Assembly (NCBI GenBank): GCA_942492635.1 | Contig: CALOFP010000002.1 | Coordinates: 310,001-374,000 of the forward strand | Direction: 5' to 3' | From: CALOFP01 sp942492635 | GTDB lineage: Bacteria; UBP6; UBA1177; CALOFP01 | Length of the DNA: 64,000 bases | Part shown: one piece after another, positions 1-7,792 of the stretch | Numbering within the stretch: position 1 is the first letter of the stretch | Layout of the letters: the number at the start of each line of letters is the position of its first letter | Position numbers and translations under genes: made by a program | The notes under the pieces: model-generated | The model's input: the letters and a program-made list of their open reading frames with translations, nothing else | What the model was told of the DNA's origin: nothing | Database searches by the model: none

Positions 1-1
1 A

Positions 2-739
2 AAGTTCGGCTACAGCAATCCATCAGTCGGCGCGGAAAGATCAAGTGCAAGAGAGACTGTTGCCAGAGTTTTCGCTGGTGGGCTAGCCCGCTGTTTCCTC
101 GAACACTTTCGAATCACAATCTCTTCCGAAGTTGTAGAAATCGGGGGGATTGCGAAAAATGATATTGATTTAGAGGGGGTGAAAACCGATTCGGCTGAGA
201 AGGGAACTTTCGGCGGTGTTTTCAGGGTCGTTTTACACGGTTCTGTACCTGGAGTGGGGTCCAATTCTCAGTGGATGGATAGATTGGATTCAGCTCTTTG
301 CGGTTCCTTCGCATCGATTCCTTCCTGCAAAGGAGTCTACATCGGAAGTACAGAGCAGCATAGGTTGCAGGGAATGAATGCAGTGGATCGATTTTCAGAG
401 GGGTTTGAAAGAGTGACAAATCGTGCCGGCGGTATCGAAGGCGGTATTTCTAACGGTGAGAAGATCGAAGTAACCGCATTCTGTAAACCGATTCCGACAC
501 AGCCTTTTCCGGTGGAATCACGAAACTATATTACAGGTGAAGCAGGGCTTTGCGATCCAGTGCGGAGTGATTTGTGGGCGGTTGAATCGGCGGCTTGCGT
601 CGGTGAGGCGGTTATGGCTTTTACCTACATGAATTATTTCATGAAGAAGTTCGGAGAGGATAGGTTGGGAGATATTGATTGTTCCTTCCGATCCTATCTC
701 GGGAGAATAAGGTGGAAGAAAGGCGAAAAATCGGGTTAA
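2..739 (+). CDS. aroC: Chorismate synthase, 5' end outside the window
   Basis: Chorismate synthase converts EPSP to chorismate with reduced FMN, the last common step of aromatic amino acid synthesis. The frame is open from the window edge, so only about 245 C-terminal residues are present; roughly 110-120 residues are missing compared with the usual length near 360. The signature GAERSSARET followed by VARVFAGG lies at the very start, and the second conserved motif RAGGIEGGISNG lies near position 425. The 3' end overlaps aroK by 28 nt, and aroB follows, so this is a shikimate-pathway operon. Identification is secure from the motifs and the neighbours. Confidence 0.93.
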   Translation, partial: KFGYSNPSVGAERSSARETVARVFAGGLARCFLEHFRITISSEVVEIGGIAKNDIDLEGVKTDSAEKGTFGGVFRVVLHGSVPGVGSNSQWMDRLDSALCGSFASIPSCKGVYIGSTEQHRLQGMNAVDRFSEGFERVTNRAGGIEGGISNGEKIEVTAFCKPIPTQPFPVESRNYITGEAGLCDPVRSDLWAVESAACVGEAVMAFTYMNYFMKKFGEDRLGDIDCSFRSYLGRIRWKKGEKSG

Positions 740-1230
740 TAGGATTTTCCGCTTCGGGAAAGTCGTCGATTGCGCATATTGCGGCTCGGGATGGTTTCTC
801 CGTCGTAGACAGCGATCGTTACATTGAAGATCGTGAAGGATTGGATATCCCGGCGATATTTGAGAAGTATGGGGAGGAATGCTTTCGAGAGTTGGAATCT
901 CAATACATACCCGATTTACTATCCGGGGATTTTGAAGTCATCTCTTTCGGAGGAGGCGTTCTTTACTCCCATCCGGTTTTCAAAACTATCGCGGAATCCG
1001 ATATTCACCTGATCTATATTCGCGAGAGCTTTGAAGTTCTGATGCCGTTTTTCGATCCCGAGCGACTTCCGTTGTATAATGATCTAAAGGTTTCGGGATT
1101 CAGGGATCTTTATGAAAAACGATCCGACGATTATCTCAAGGCGTGTGATTTTCTTATTGACAGGAAGGGGCGTGAGCCGTTTCTTGTGTGGCAGGAGGTG
1201 AAAGAGCTTTGGAACTTAGTGCAGAGCTGA
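712..1230 (+). CDS. aroK: Shikimate kinase
   Basis: Shikimate kinase phosphorylates shikimate with ATP in the cytoplasm. The Walker A motif GFSASGKS is at residues 11-18. The DSD pair at 33-35 and the FGGGV motif fit the shikimate-binding site of the AroK/AroL family, and the length of about 172 residues is typical. I chose the GTG at 712 because GGGAG at 701-705 is well spaced before it; an in-frame TTG at 679 would add 11 residues upstream of the P-loop with no good ribosome site. The gene lies between and overlaps aroC and aroB. Confidence 0.9.
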   Translation: MEERRKIGLIGFSASGKSSIAHIAARDGFSVVDSDRYIEDREGLDIPAIFEKYGEECFRELESQYIPDLLSGDFEVISFGGGVLYSHPVFKTIAESDIHLIYIRESFEVLMPFFDPERLPLYNDLKVSGFRDLYEKRSDDYLKACDFLIDRKGREPFLVWQEVKELWNLVQS

Positions 1231-2204
1231 AAATAAATACCGAGGTTCAATACTTCAACAGTGTATCAGATCTTGATTCCCTATTTGAAGATGAACACTT
1301 CTTTATAGTTGATGAGAGCGTTAGCGGTAACTTCACTTTGCCCGAAGAGAACACTTTTAGAGTGCACGGCGAAGAGGATAAGGAGATGGAGTCGGTGTTG
1401 AGAATCCTAAAATGGCTCTACGAAAGAGGTGCCGACAGGAGTAGCCGTCTATGGGGCATAGGAGGTGGTGCAACCACCGATATTGCCGGATTCGTCTCTT
1501 CAATCTACAAGAGGGGACTTGCGCTAGGTTTGGTGCCGACAACTCTTCTTGCAGCCGCAGACAGTGCGATCGGTGGTAAAAACGGAGTGAACATGGGTGC
1601 CAAGAATGTTGTAGGTACCTTCTATCCCGCCTTCGATGTCGTTGTTGTTGAAGAACTGCTTCGTAACCTTCCTCGAGGAGAAGTACTGAATGGTTATGTG
1701 GAGATCTTGAAGATGGCTTTTCTTTCCGGAGGAGCACTTCTTGATATGGTTTTTGCAGGTGACGATCTTTTATCAGAAGCTGCACTGCTGGAAGCGGTGA
1801 GGTTGAAGGGGCTATTTGTCGAAGATGATCTTTTCGACAGGAAAGGTCAGCGAATGGCTCTGAACTACGGACACACCTTCGGTCACGGGATTGAACGTTA
1901 TTACGACATTCCCCATGGAGAAGCCGTCGCCTACGGAATCTACCTGGCCCAGGCACTTGCGTTGAGTTGTGGCCGTTCCGCAGTTGATCCCCAGAAAGCT
2001 GTGACAGTTTTTGAAAAGTACGGAATCAAACTTGAAAATTTGAAAAGATATATTGAGAATCCTGAGTGGCTCGAGTTTTTAAAACACGACAAGAAAGCAT
2101 CAGGAGCCACACAGAGAATAGTTTTTCTCGAAAAGTTCGGGAAATACGAAATTTTGGAAATCGAGTATGATTGTATAAAAACTTTTATGGAGGAGATGCA
2201 ATGA
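1209..2204 (+). CDS. aroB: 3-dehydroquinate synthase
   Basis: This enzyme cyclises DAHP to 3-dehydroquinate, using NAD and a divalent metal. The NAD-binding segment GGGATTDIAGF is near residue 85, followed by PTTLLAAADSAIGGK and NMGAKN. The metal ligands are expected to be the Glu of VEILKMAF and the two His in NYGHTFGHG and HGEAVAYG, at about residues 163, 223 and 236. A perfect AGGAGGTGA at 1192-1200 sits 8 nt before the TTG at 1209, which I take as the start. A GTG at 1188 lies upstream of that site and is less likely. The gene overlaps aroK by 22 nt and the following lipoprotein gene by 4 nt. Confidence 0.92.
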   Translation: MELSAELKINTEVQYFNSVSDLDSLFEDEHFFIVDESVSGNFTLPEENTFRVHGEEDKEMESVLRILKWLYERGADRSSRLWGIGGGATTDIAGFVSSIYKRGLALGLVPTTLLAAADSAIGGKNGVNMGAKNVVGTFYPAFDVVVVEELLRNLPRGEVLNGYVEILKMAFLSGGALLDMVFAGDDLLSEAALLEAVRLKGLFVEDDLFDRKGQRMALNYGHTFGHGIERYYDIPHGEAVAYGIYLAQALALSCGRSAVDPQKAVTVFEKYGIKLENLKRYIENPEWLEFLKHDKKASGATQRIVFLEKFGKYEILEIEYDCIKTFMEEMQ

Positions 2205-2929
2205 AAAAGAGGATCTTTACTTTTTCAATTCTTTTTCTTGCGGTGATAAACCTTTTTTTATCCTGCGCGGATGAGAACGATCTGGATCGGATAGTTGCTG
2301 TAAGCTTTACAATGCCTGAGATTGATGAAGAGAAAAACACAATCAAAGCAACAGATGACCCGACTTCCTCCCAGAATGTTACGATAAATAGGGTTGTCGG
2401 AGGAGCGGTTGTTGGTATAAAGATTGTAAATTTAATGCCCAGCACGGCAGATGTGAAGGTAGATATTTCAACACGGGCATTTAGGCAGAACGAGACGGGC
2501 ACAACAAGCAGTACTCATGGTGCGGATCATATTGAGCTTCCCAAGGGAGAGGCGAACATATGGGTGATGAAGAATATCATTGTCGAATACGATCTCCCCC
2601 CCGGTTTGGGTTACGATAGTTCGAAATGGGATCGACACTATGTTCCCAGTGGAGCGGTTTTGATGCCGGAAGGAGGCGGTGTTAATACTCTCTTCACAAT
2701 GTTTGACAGTGAAACTGTTACGGATCTTATTCGAGTGATGAATCTGAATTCGGAGAACTTGAGTCTGTACCACGAACCGATAGTTTTGAATGTTTGGGCT
2801 GAGGGTGAGGATAACTCAGGCCGAAAGATCAGTACTAATAAACTGAGGCTGCCTGTCCATCCTGTTCCGCCGGGGCTTGTTGTGGAAACAGATAACGGCT
2901 CAAAAGAGCAGTCCGATAACGACATCTAA
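2201..2929 (+). CDS. Lipoprotein of unknown function
   Basis: A 242-residue protein with a type II signal peptide: a short basic start, a hydrophobic core and the lipobox FLSC at residues 19-22. The mature part has beta-rich, threonine/valine-rich sequence without a motif I recognise. The start ATG overlaps the aroB stop in an ATGA arrangement, with GGAGG about 8 nt upstream, so it is translated with the aro operon. Export of a lipoprotein from an aromatic-synthesis operon is probably positional rather than functional. No function is proposed. Confidence 0.8.
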   Translation: MKKRIFTFSILFLAVINLFLSCADENDLDRIVAVSFTMPEIDEEKNTIKATDDPTSSQNVTINRVVGGAVVGIKIVNLMPSTADVKVDISTRAFRQNETGTTSSTHGADHIELPKGEANIWVMKNIIVEYDLPPGLGYDSSKWDRHYVPSGAVLMPEGGGVNTLFTMFDSETVTDLIRVMNLNSENLSLYHEPIVLNVWAEGEDNSGRKISTNKLRLPVHPVPPGLVVETDNGSKEQSDNDI

Positions 2930-2979
2930 CGACTGTTTTCGTATCTCTCGAAGAAAGATTTTTCTTACATCTTCTTTTC

Positions 2980-3008
2980 TTGACTTTATTCTTTTCTATT
3001 TGTAATCT
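2980..3008 (+). promoter_or_regulatory. Sigma70-type promoter for ftcD
   Basis: TTGACT (2980-2985), a 17-nt spacer and TAATCT (3003-3008) preceded by TG. Transcription would start near 3015, giving a leader of about 28 nt before the ftcD start. Confidence 0.7.
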
Positions 3009-3042
3009 GATTTCGTAAATTTCATTTAAATTGGAGAAATAA

Positions 3043-4731
3043 ATGGTTAAAATTGTTGAATGTGTTCCCAATTTCAGCGAAGGCAGAAATATGGCTGTAA
3101 TCGACCAGATTACTGCTGAAATTAAGAAGGTAAAGGGTGTTCGTCTTCTGGATGTAGATCCGGGATATGACACCAATCGTACTGTAGTTACTTTTGTTGG
3201 CGCTCCAGAGCCTGTTAAGGAAGCCGCCTTCAACGCCATAAAAAAATCCCATGAGCTTATAGATATGACCAAGCACAAGGGAGCTCATCCTAGGTTCGGC
3301 GCCTGTGATGTCTGTCCTGTTATTCCCGTCAGCGGAGTGACTATGGATGAGTGTGTTGAGATAGCTCACGATCTAGGAAAGAGGCTCGGGGACGAGCTTG
3401 ATTTTCCCATATACTTTTATGAGAATGCCGCGAAATCTCCTGAAAGAAGAAATCTTGCCGTAGTTCGCTCCGGAGAATACGAAGGACTTGAGGCAAAACT
3501 CAAGGATCCGGAATGGAAGCCTGATGCCGGTCCTGCGGAATTCAGACCTTCCAAGGGCGCCACCGCCGTAAGTGCGAGAGAGTTCCTGATTGCCTACAAC
3601 GTAAACCTGAATACCGTAAACAAGAAGAAGGCAAATTACCTTGCATTCAGAATCAGAGAGCAGGGGTATGCAAAGCGTGATGATAAAGGGGCTATCGTAA
3701 AAGATGAAAACGGTAAGAAGGTTATGATGCCGGGTAAGTTTAAGAACTGTAAGGCGATTGGCTGGTATGTCGACGACTACAAACGTGCTCAGGTTTCAAT
3801 CAACCTTACTAACTACAATGTTACACCGGTACATGAAGTTTTTGATGAACTCTGCCTTCTTGCCGAAAAAAGAGGTCTCAGGGTAACTGGAAGTGAGATT
3901 GTCGGTGTGGTTCCCAAAAAGGCTATGATCGACGCTGGTATTCACTACCTGGAAAAACAGGGACTGTCGGCAGGAGTTTCGGAAGATGAGCTGATAAAGG
4001 TTGCCGCTCACTCCCTCGGGCTTAGCGATGTTGCTCCTTTCAACCCGGAAGAGAAGATCATAGAGTACATGATAAAGGAAGAGAAGGGCCTCGTCGATCT
4101 CACTGTTACAGAATTCAACGACCTTCTTGCAAGCGATGCTCCTGCTCCCGGTGGCGGAAGTGTTGCTGCTCTTTGCGGTTCACTTAGTGCCTCACTCGGA
4201 TCAATGGTTGCCAACCTTACCTACAACAAAAAAGGCTACAAGCAGCATAATGAGATAATGAATACTGTTGCCAAGGATATGCAAAGAAGGAAAGAGCGTC
4301 TTCTTCACCTTATCGATGAAGATACCAATTCTTTCAACCTTATGATGGCAGCTTCATCAGCTGTTAAAAAGGCTGAAAAGTCCGGTGACGAGAACCTTAT
4401 CGAAAAGGCCAGGAAGAAAGAGTACGATGCCGCCAGCTACACAACATCGATTCCCCTTACAGTAATGAAAGAGATTATGGCTCTCACCGAGAATATCAAA
4501 ACGGTGGCAGAGAAGGGAAATGTCAATGCGGCAAGCGATGCCGGTGTTGCAGCGCTTCTTGTTGTATCGGGTGTGAAGGCTGCTGCTCTTAACGTTCGAA
4601 TCAACCTTACATTCTTCAACGAAGATGACAAATTCCGCAAAGATGTCGTAGCCGAAATGAATGAGATGCTTTCGAGTGTTGATAAGGAAGCTGAAGCAAT
4701 TCTTTCGATTGTGGACTCAAAGATTAAGTAA
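3043..4731 (+). CDS. ftcD: Bifunctional glutamate formimidoyltransferase / formimidoyl-THF cyclodeaminase
   Basis: The N-terminal half (about residues 1-300) is glutamate formimidoyltransferase, which moves the formimidoyl group from formiminoglutamate to tetrahydrofolate. The C-terminal half (about 350-562) is the cyclodeaminase, which releases ammonia and forms methenyl-THF. The N-terminal motif VECVPNFSEGRN is present. His82 in GAHPRFGA coincides in number and context with the catalytic His82 of the mammalian enzyme. The cyclodeaminase begins with DAPAPGGGSVAAL. The length of 562 residues matches the fused eukaryotic-type enzyme. No other histidine-degradation gene is in the window. It appears monocistronic, with its own promoter and GGAG before the ATG. 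Confidence 0.93.
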   Translation: MVKIVECVPNFSEGRNMAVIDQITAEIKKVKGVRLLDVDPGYDTNRTVVTFVGAPEPVKEAAFNAIKKSHELIDMTKHKGAHPRFGACDVCPVIPVSGVTMDECVEIAHDLGKRLGDELDFPIYFYENAAKSPERRNLAVVRSGEYEGLEAKLKDPEWKPDAGPAEFRPSKGATAVSAREFLIAYNVNLNTVNKKKANYLAFRIREQGYAKRDDKGAIVKDENGKKVMMPGKFKNCKAIGWYVDDYKRAQVSINLTNYNVTPVHEVFDELCLLAEKRGLRVTGSEIVGVVPKKAMIDAGIHYLEKQGLSAGVSEDELIKVAAHSLGLSDVAPFNPEEKIIEYMIKEEKGLVDLTVTEFNDLLASDAPAPGGGSVAALCGSLSASLGSMVANLTYNKKGYKQHNEIMNTVAKDMQRRKERLLHLIDEDTNSFNLMMAASSAVKKAEKSGDENLIEKARKKEYDAASYTTSIPLTVMKEIMALTENIKTVAEKGNVNAASDAGVAALLVVSGVKAAALNVRINLTFFNEDDKFRKDVVAEMNEMLSSVDKEAEAILSIVDSKIK

Positions 4732-4928
4732 TCTAGAGTTTTCTGTATGTTTTTCTGTGAAAACCCCCAAAAATAATTAAGTTTTCTAATACAACCATCA
4801 TCTTTCATCACAAAAATCGTTGATTTTTTACAAGTGGAAATGCCTAGTTAAAATAAAATGTTGGACAGCTTTTTGGATTCGCCGTTTTTAAAAATTTATT
4901 ATTATTTCCGTATTGTTGTTATAAAAAA

Positions 4929-4957
4929 TTGATTTTTCTGGAAGGGCTAATTAGTAT
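4929..4957 (+). promoter_or_regulatory. Sigma70-type promoter for the FHA/AAA+ gene
   Basis: TTGATT (4929-4934), a 17-nt spacer and TAGTAT (4952-4957), about 34 nt before the start codon at 4991. No GG-N10-GC sigma54 element was seen here. Confidence 0.5.
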
Positions 4958-4990
4958 TAATCCCGTGAAAATTCTTTTGAAAGGTATTAT

Positions 4991-6406
4991 ATGTATCTCC
5001 TAATATATCGAGGTGGGAAACATCTTTTTTCATTCTATATTAACAGTGCAAAGAAGAAGATTAAAATCGGTGGATCCGACGGGGATATTCTCTTTCCCGC
5101 AGAGATGAAGGGATATGAGATAATCCTCCGGAAGGAATTCGATTTTAAGGAGAAGGACTACCGCTGGGTTCTTTTTCCCCTTTCACCTGGTTTTAAGCAC
5201 GGGGATCGGGCTGTGGAGGATGGAGATCTCTTCTCTACCGACAGGGTTCTTTCAGTTAAGGATTTTTCATTTTCGCTTTCCTACAATTCGAACATTTCCT
5301 ATGCAAATCTTTATAACGAAGGAGCCAGAAGGGGAGGGACGCTCATTGTGGATGAGAGCGCAGAGGAGACCACCAGCGTTCTTTTTGAATATGACGGAAA
5401 AAAGAAGAGGTTTGCCTTCAATGAGGGAAAGGAAATCCGCCTCGGAAGGAAGAAGGCCGATCTTACGGTACCCCATCCTGAAGTAAGCCAGGAACATATG
5501 CTTTTTAATTTTACTAAAGACGGCGTCGTTGTCTGGAACAAGGGAAAGAACGGAACATTCGTAAACGGTGTGAAAATAGAGAACTGCGTTCTTCGGGAGG
5601 GTAAGTATCAGTTTTCGGTAGCAGGGAGATACAGCCTTCTGGTTACACTTGAAAAGGAGGGAGTTTCCGAAAGTTTTTACAAGGGGAGTCTAGTTCCCTA
5701 CTTTGAACGAGTAGAACGCTGGATAAATCAGCCGGAAATATTCAGGTCCCATCCAATAGTGATGATAAATGGAGAGAGCGGAGTCGGGAAGGAGGTCTTT
5801 GCCGAATTTGCACACTCAATTTCAAATAGAAAGGGTGACTTCGTAACTTTCAATGCTGCAGCCATTCCCGGCGAGCTTGCGGAGTCTGAGCTCTTCGGAA
5901 CTTCCAAGGGCGGATTTACCGGAGCGGAAGACAGGGATGGAGCCTTCCTCATGGCCGATAACGGAACTTTGTTTCTTGATGAAATTGGGGAGATGCCGCT
6001 CGCTCTTCAGTCAAAACTTCTCAGGGTTCTCGAAGAGTGGCGAATCAGAAAGGTAGGTCAAGAGGGAGAGGGGAAGCGTGTCGACATCATGCTTGTCGTT
6101 GCAACCAATCGTGATCTTCAGGCAGAGATTGCGGCAGGACGCTTTAGAAAGGACCTCTACTACAGACTCTCCACACTGAGCGTTACGATTCCCCCGCTTA
6201 GGGATAGAGTGGAGGATATTTTGCCCTTGGCTTCTCACCTCATATTTTCCCTTTGCGGGAGAAATGTGGAATTCACCGAGGAGGCTATTCGACTGATGAA
6301 GCAGTATGAATGGCCTGGAAATGTTAGGGAATTGAAGTCTGTTATGACTAAATTCGCATATATGAATAAAACGGTTTTTGAAGCGTCAGACTTTGATGTT
6401 GTTTAA
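4991..6406 (+). CDS. FHA-domain sigma54-interacting AAA+ protein without DNA-binding domain
   Basis: A 471-residue protein related to NtrC-type enhancer-binding proteins. Residues about 1-120 look like a degenerate FHA fold. Residues about 135-225 form a clearer FHA domain (IRLGRKKADLTV, then EVSQEHMLF and GTFVNGVKIE), expected to bind a phosphothreonine peptide. The AAA+ domain follows: Walker A GESGVGKE near 259, Walker B GTLFLDEIGE, and arginine finger region GRFRKDLYYRL. The sigma54 loop reads GGFTGA instead of the usual GAFTGA. The protein ends right after the AAA+ lid (PGNVRELKSV), so the usual Fis-type helix-turn-helix is missing. It may act from solution on sigma54 promoters or serve a different partner. 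Confidence 0.82.
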   Translation: MYLLIYRGGKHLFSFYINSAKKKIKIGGSDGDILFPAEMKGYEIILRKEFDFKEKDYRWVLFPLSPGFKHGDRAVEDGDLFSTDRVLSVKDFSFSLSYNSNISYANLYNEGARRGGTLIVDESAEETTSVLFEYDGKKKRFAFNEGKEIRLGRKKADLTVPHPEVSQEHMLFNFTKDGVVVWNKGKNGTFVNGVKIENCVLREGKYQFSVAGRYSLLVTLEKEGVSESFYKGSLVPYFERVERWINQPEIFRSHPIVMINGESGVGKEVFAEFAHSISNRKGDFVTFNAAAIPGELAESELFGTSKGGFTGAEDRDGAFLMADNGTLFLDEIGEMPLALQSKLLRVLEEWRIRKVGQEGEGKRVDIMLVVATNRDLQAEIAAGRFRKDLYYRLSTLSVTIPPLRDRVEDILPLASHLIFSLCGRNVEFTEEAIRLMKQYEWPGNVRELKSVMTKFAYMNKTVFEASDFDVV

Positions 6407-6486
6407 AGTTGCTTGAAATTACAGGGGAAAAAAGTTTGGTCCGTTAGTTGCTTGTTTCTTTTTTGGGTTTTTGGGCTGGGAAAAGG

Positions 6487-6515
6487 TTGACAAGCTCAAC
6501 AGGGATTTATAACTT
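6487..6515 (+). promoter_or_regulatory. Promoter for the beta-barrel/metalloprotease operon
   Basis: A perfect TTGACA at 6487-6492 is followed by TATAACTT at 6508-6515. The spacer is 15 nt to TATAAC or 17 nt to TAACTT. The start codon is about 50 nt further on. Confidence 0.6.
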
Positions 6516-6565
6516 TTTCACGCTGAGTACGGTTTTACAAGCGATAAAAATATAAGGAGGCTCGT

Positions 6566-7771
6566 TTGAAAAAGGTTGGAACCTATCTGGTGATTTTTCT
6601 CCTTTTGTTTTCTTTTTCACTTTTAGCTGAAGAAAAGAAAGAAGATTCGGCTGAAGATGAAAAGAAAACCGAAGAGAATGATCAGAAGTCTGCGGAAGAG
6701 ACTTCGGAAGAAAAGAAAGAAGAGACTTCCGTGAAAAAAGAGGAATCTGAGAAGGCTGAAGAGCAGAAGGATTCCGAGGAAAAGGAAACAAGCGAAGATT
6801 CGAAGAAAGAGGCTGAAAAGGCTGATGCTTCAGAAAATTCGAAAGTTGACGAGGCAGAGCCGAAAGTTGAGGTTGCTGTCGACGAATCCAAGAAAGAGTC
6901 CGCTTCCGAGGAGGAAGAGGACGAAAACGAAGACAAGGAGGATTCAAAAAGATTCAGTGTTGGAATCAGCAACGGCTTCGTGCACGGTATCAATGCAGAT
7001 CGAAAGAACTTTGCCTATTCACTTACCGGTACGTTCAGTGCAAATCTTCCATGGAGTATGAATGCTTCACTGAGTGCGGGTCTTTCATATTCTCTCCAGT
7101 ATGACAGAGAAGTCAGTACCGACGAGGATCCCTACAATGAAGATGAAGAGAGCTTTTACGAGTTCGATGGTGCGCCGCTTTCTCTTACTCTTTCAAGGGG
7201 ATTTAAAGCTCCTCTTGAGATAAAGGTAGCACCATCTTTGACAGGAGTTTTCTTCGGAACATCCAAATACGCATGGGAACAGGAGCTGAGAGCACAGGTT
7301 AATGCAGGTGTTAGCTTTTCACGCTCTTTCAAGGTTGCAAAGGATCTCTCTCTTACAATAGGGTGGAGACCTGGATTCAGTTACACTTTTTCTGAAGAAG
7401 ATCATGTGTTCGATGAGTTTCAGAACGAACCTCTCTACAGAATCAACCCGTGGACTATCTCTTCTGGTTATAGCGCTTCGCTTGCATACAAGGGTGTCCG
7501 TTTGAGACTCGGATTCTCACAGCAGTTTTCAAAGTCCTACGATACAGACAAATTCTCTCAGTGGGATTACGTAGAGCTTCAGGAATGGAAACAGGTTCTC
7601 GTTTTCTCTGCAAGCGCAGGATACAGCTACAGAGATTTCAATTTCGGTCTCGGATTCTCTACAAGAGGCCGTGATCGTAAGTTTGGTGGCTACGGTGATG
7701 ACTGGCTTTACCCGGGATCTCCGCAGTTCTCTACAATTTCGGCAAATATAGGCTACAACTATAGTTTTTAA
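6566..7771 (+). CDS. Outer-membrane beta-barrel protein with a glutamate-rich N-terminal stretch
   Basis: 401 residues. A Sec signal peptide ends near residue 21 (LLA before EEKK). Residues about 22-130 are almost only Glu, Lys, Ser, Asp and Ala, a strongly acidic low-complexity stretch. Residues about 135-401 have the alternating aromatic/small pattern of transmembrane beta-strands, and the chain ends in NIGYNYSF with a terminal Phe, as BamA substrates do. The start is TTG at 6566, 5 nt after AAGGAGG. The metalloprotease gene begins 21 nt after the stop, so the two are probably co-transcribed. Its specific role (channel, anchor or binding protein) is not visible. Confidence 0.75.
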   Translation: MKKVGTYLVIFLLLFSFSLLAEEKKEDSAEDEKKTEENDQKSAEETSEEKKEETSVKKEESEKAEEQKDSEEKETSEDSKKEAEKADASENSKVDEAEPKVEVAVDESKKESASEEEEDENEDKEDSKRFSVGISNGFVHGINADRKNFAYSLTGTFSANLPWSMNASLSAGLSYSLQYDREVSTDEDPYNEDEESFYEFDGAPLSLTLSRGFKAPLEIKVAPSLTGVFFGTSKYAWEQELRAQVNAGVSFSRSFKVAKDLSLTIGWRPGFSYTFSEEDHVFDEFQNEPLYRINPWTISSGYSASLAYKGVRLRLGFSQQFSKSYDTDKFSQWDYVELQEWKQVLVFSASAGYSYRDFNFGLGFSTRGRDRKFGGYGDDWLYPGSPQFSTISANIGYNYSF

Positions 7772-7792
7772 CCACTTATTGGAGGTGATTTG

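Noticed and set aside
2941..2975. AAGAAA/TTTCTT hairpin after the aro operon lipoprotein
   Set aside because: Only A-T pairs in a T-rich stretch; too weak to call a terminator.
6507..6993. Two antisense frames over the start of the barrel-protein gene
   Set aside because: They are mirror images of the Glu/Lys-rich low-complexity coding stretch and have no ribosome sites or recognisable domains.
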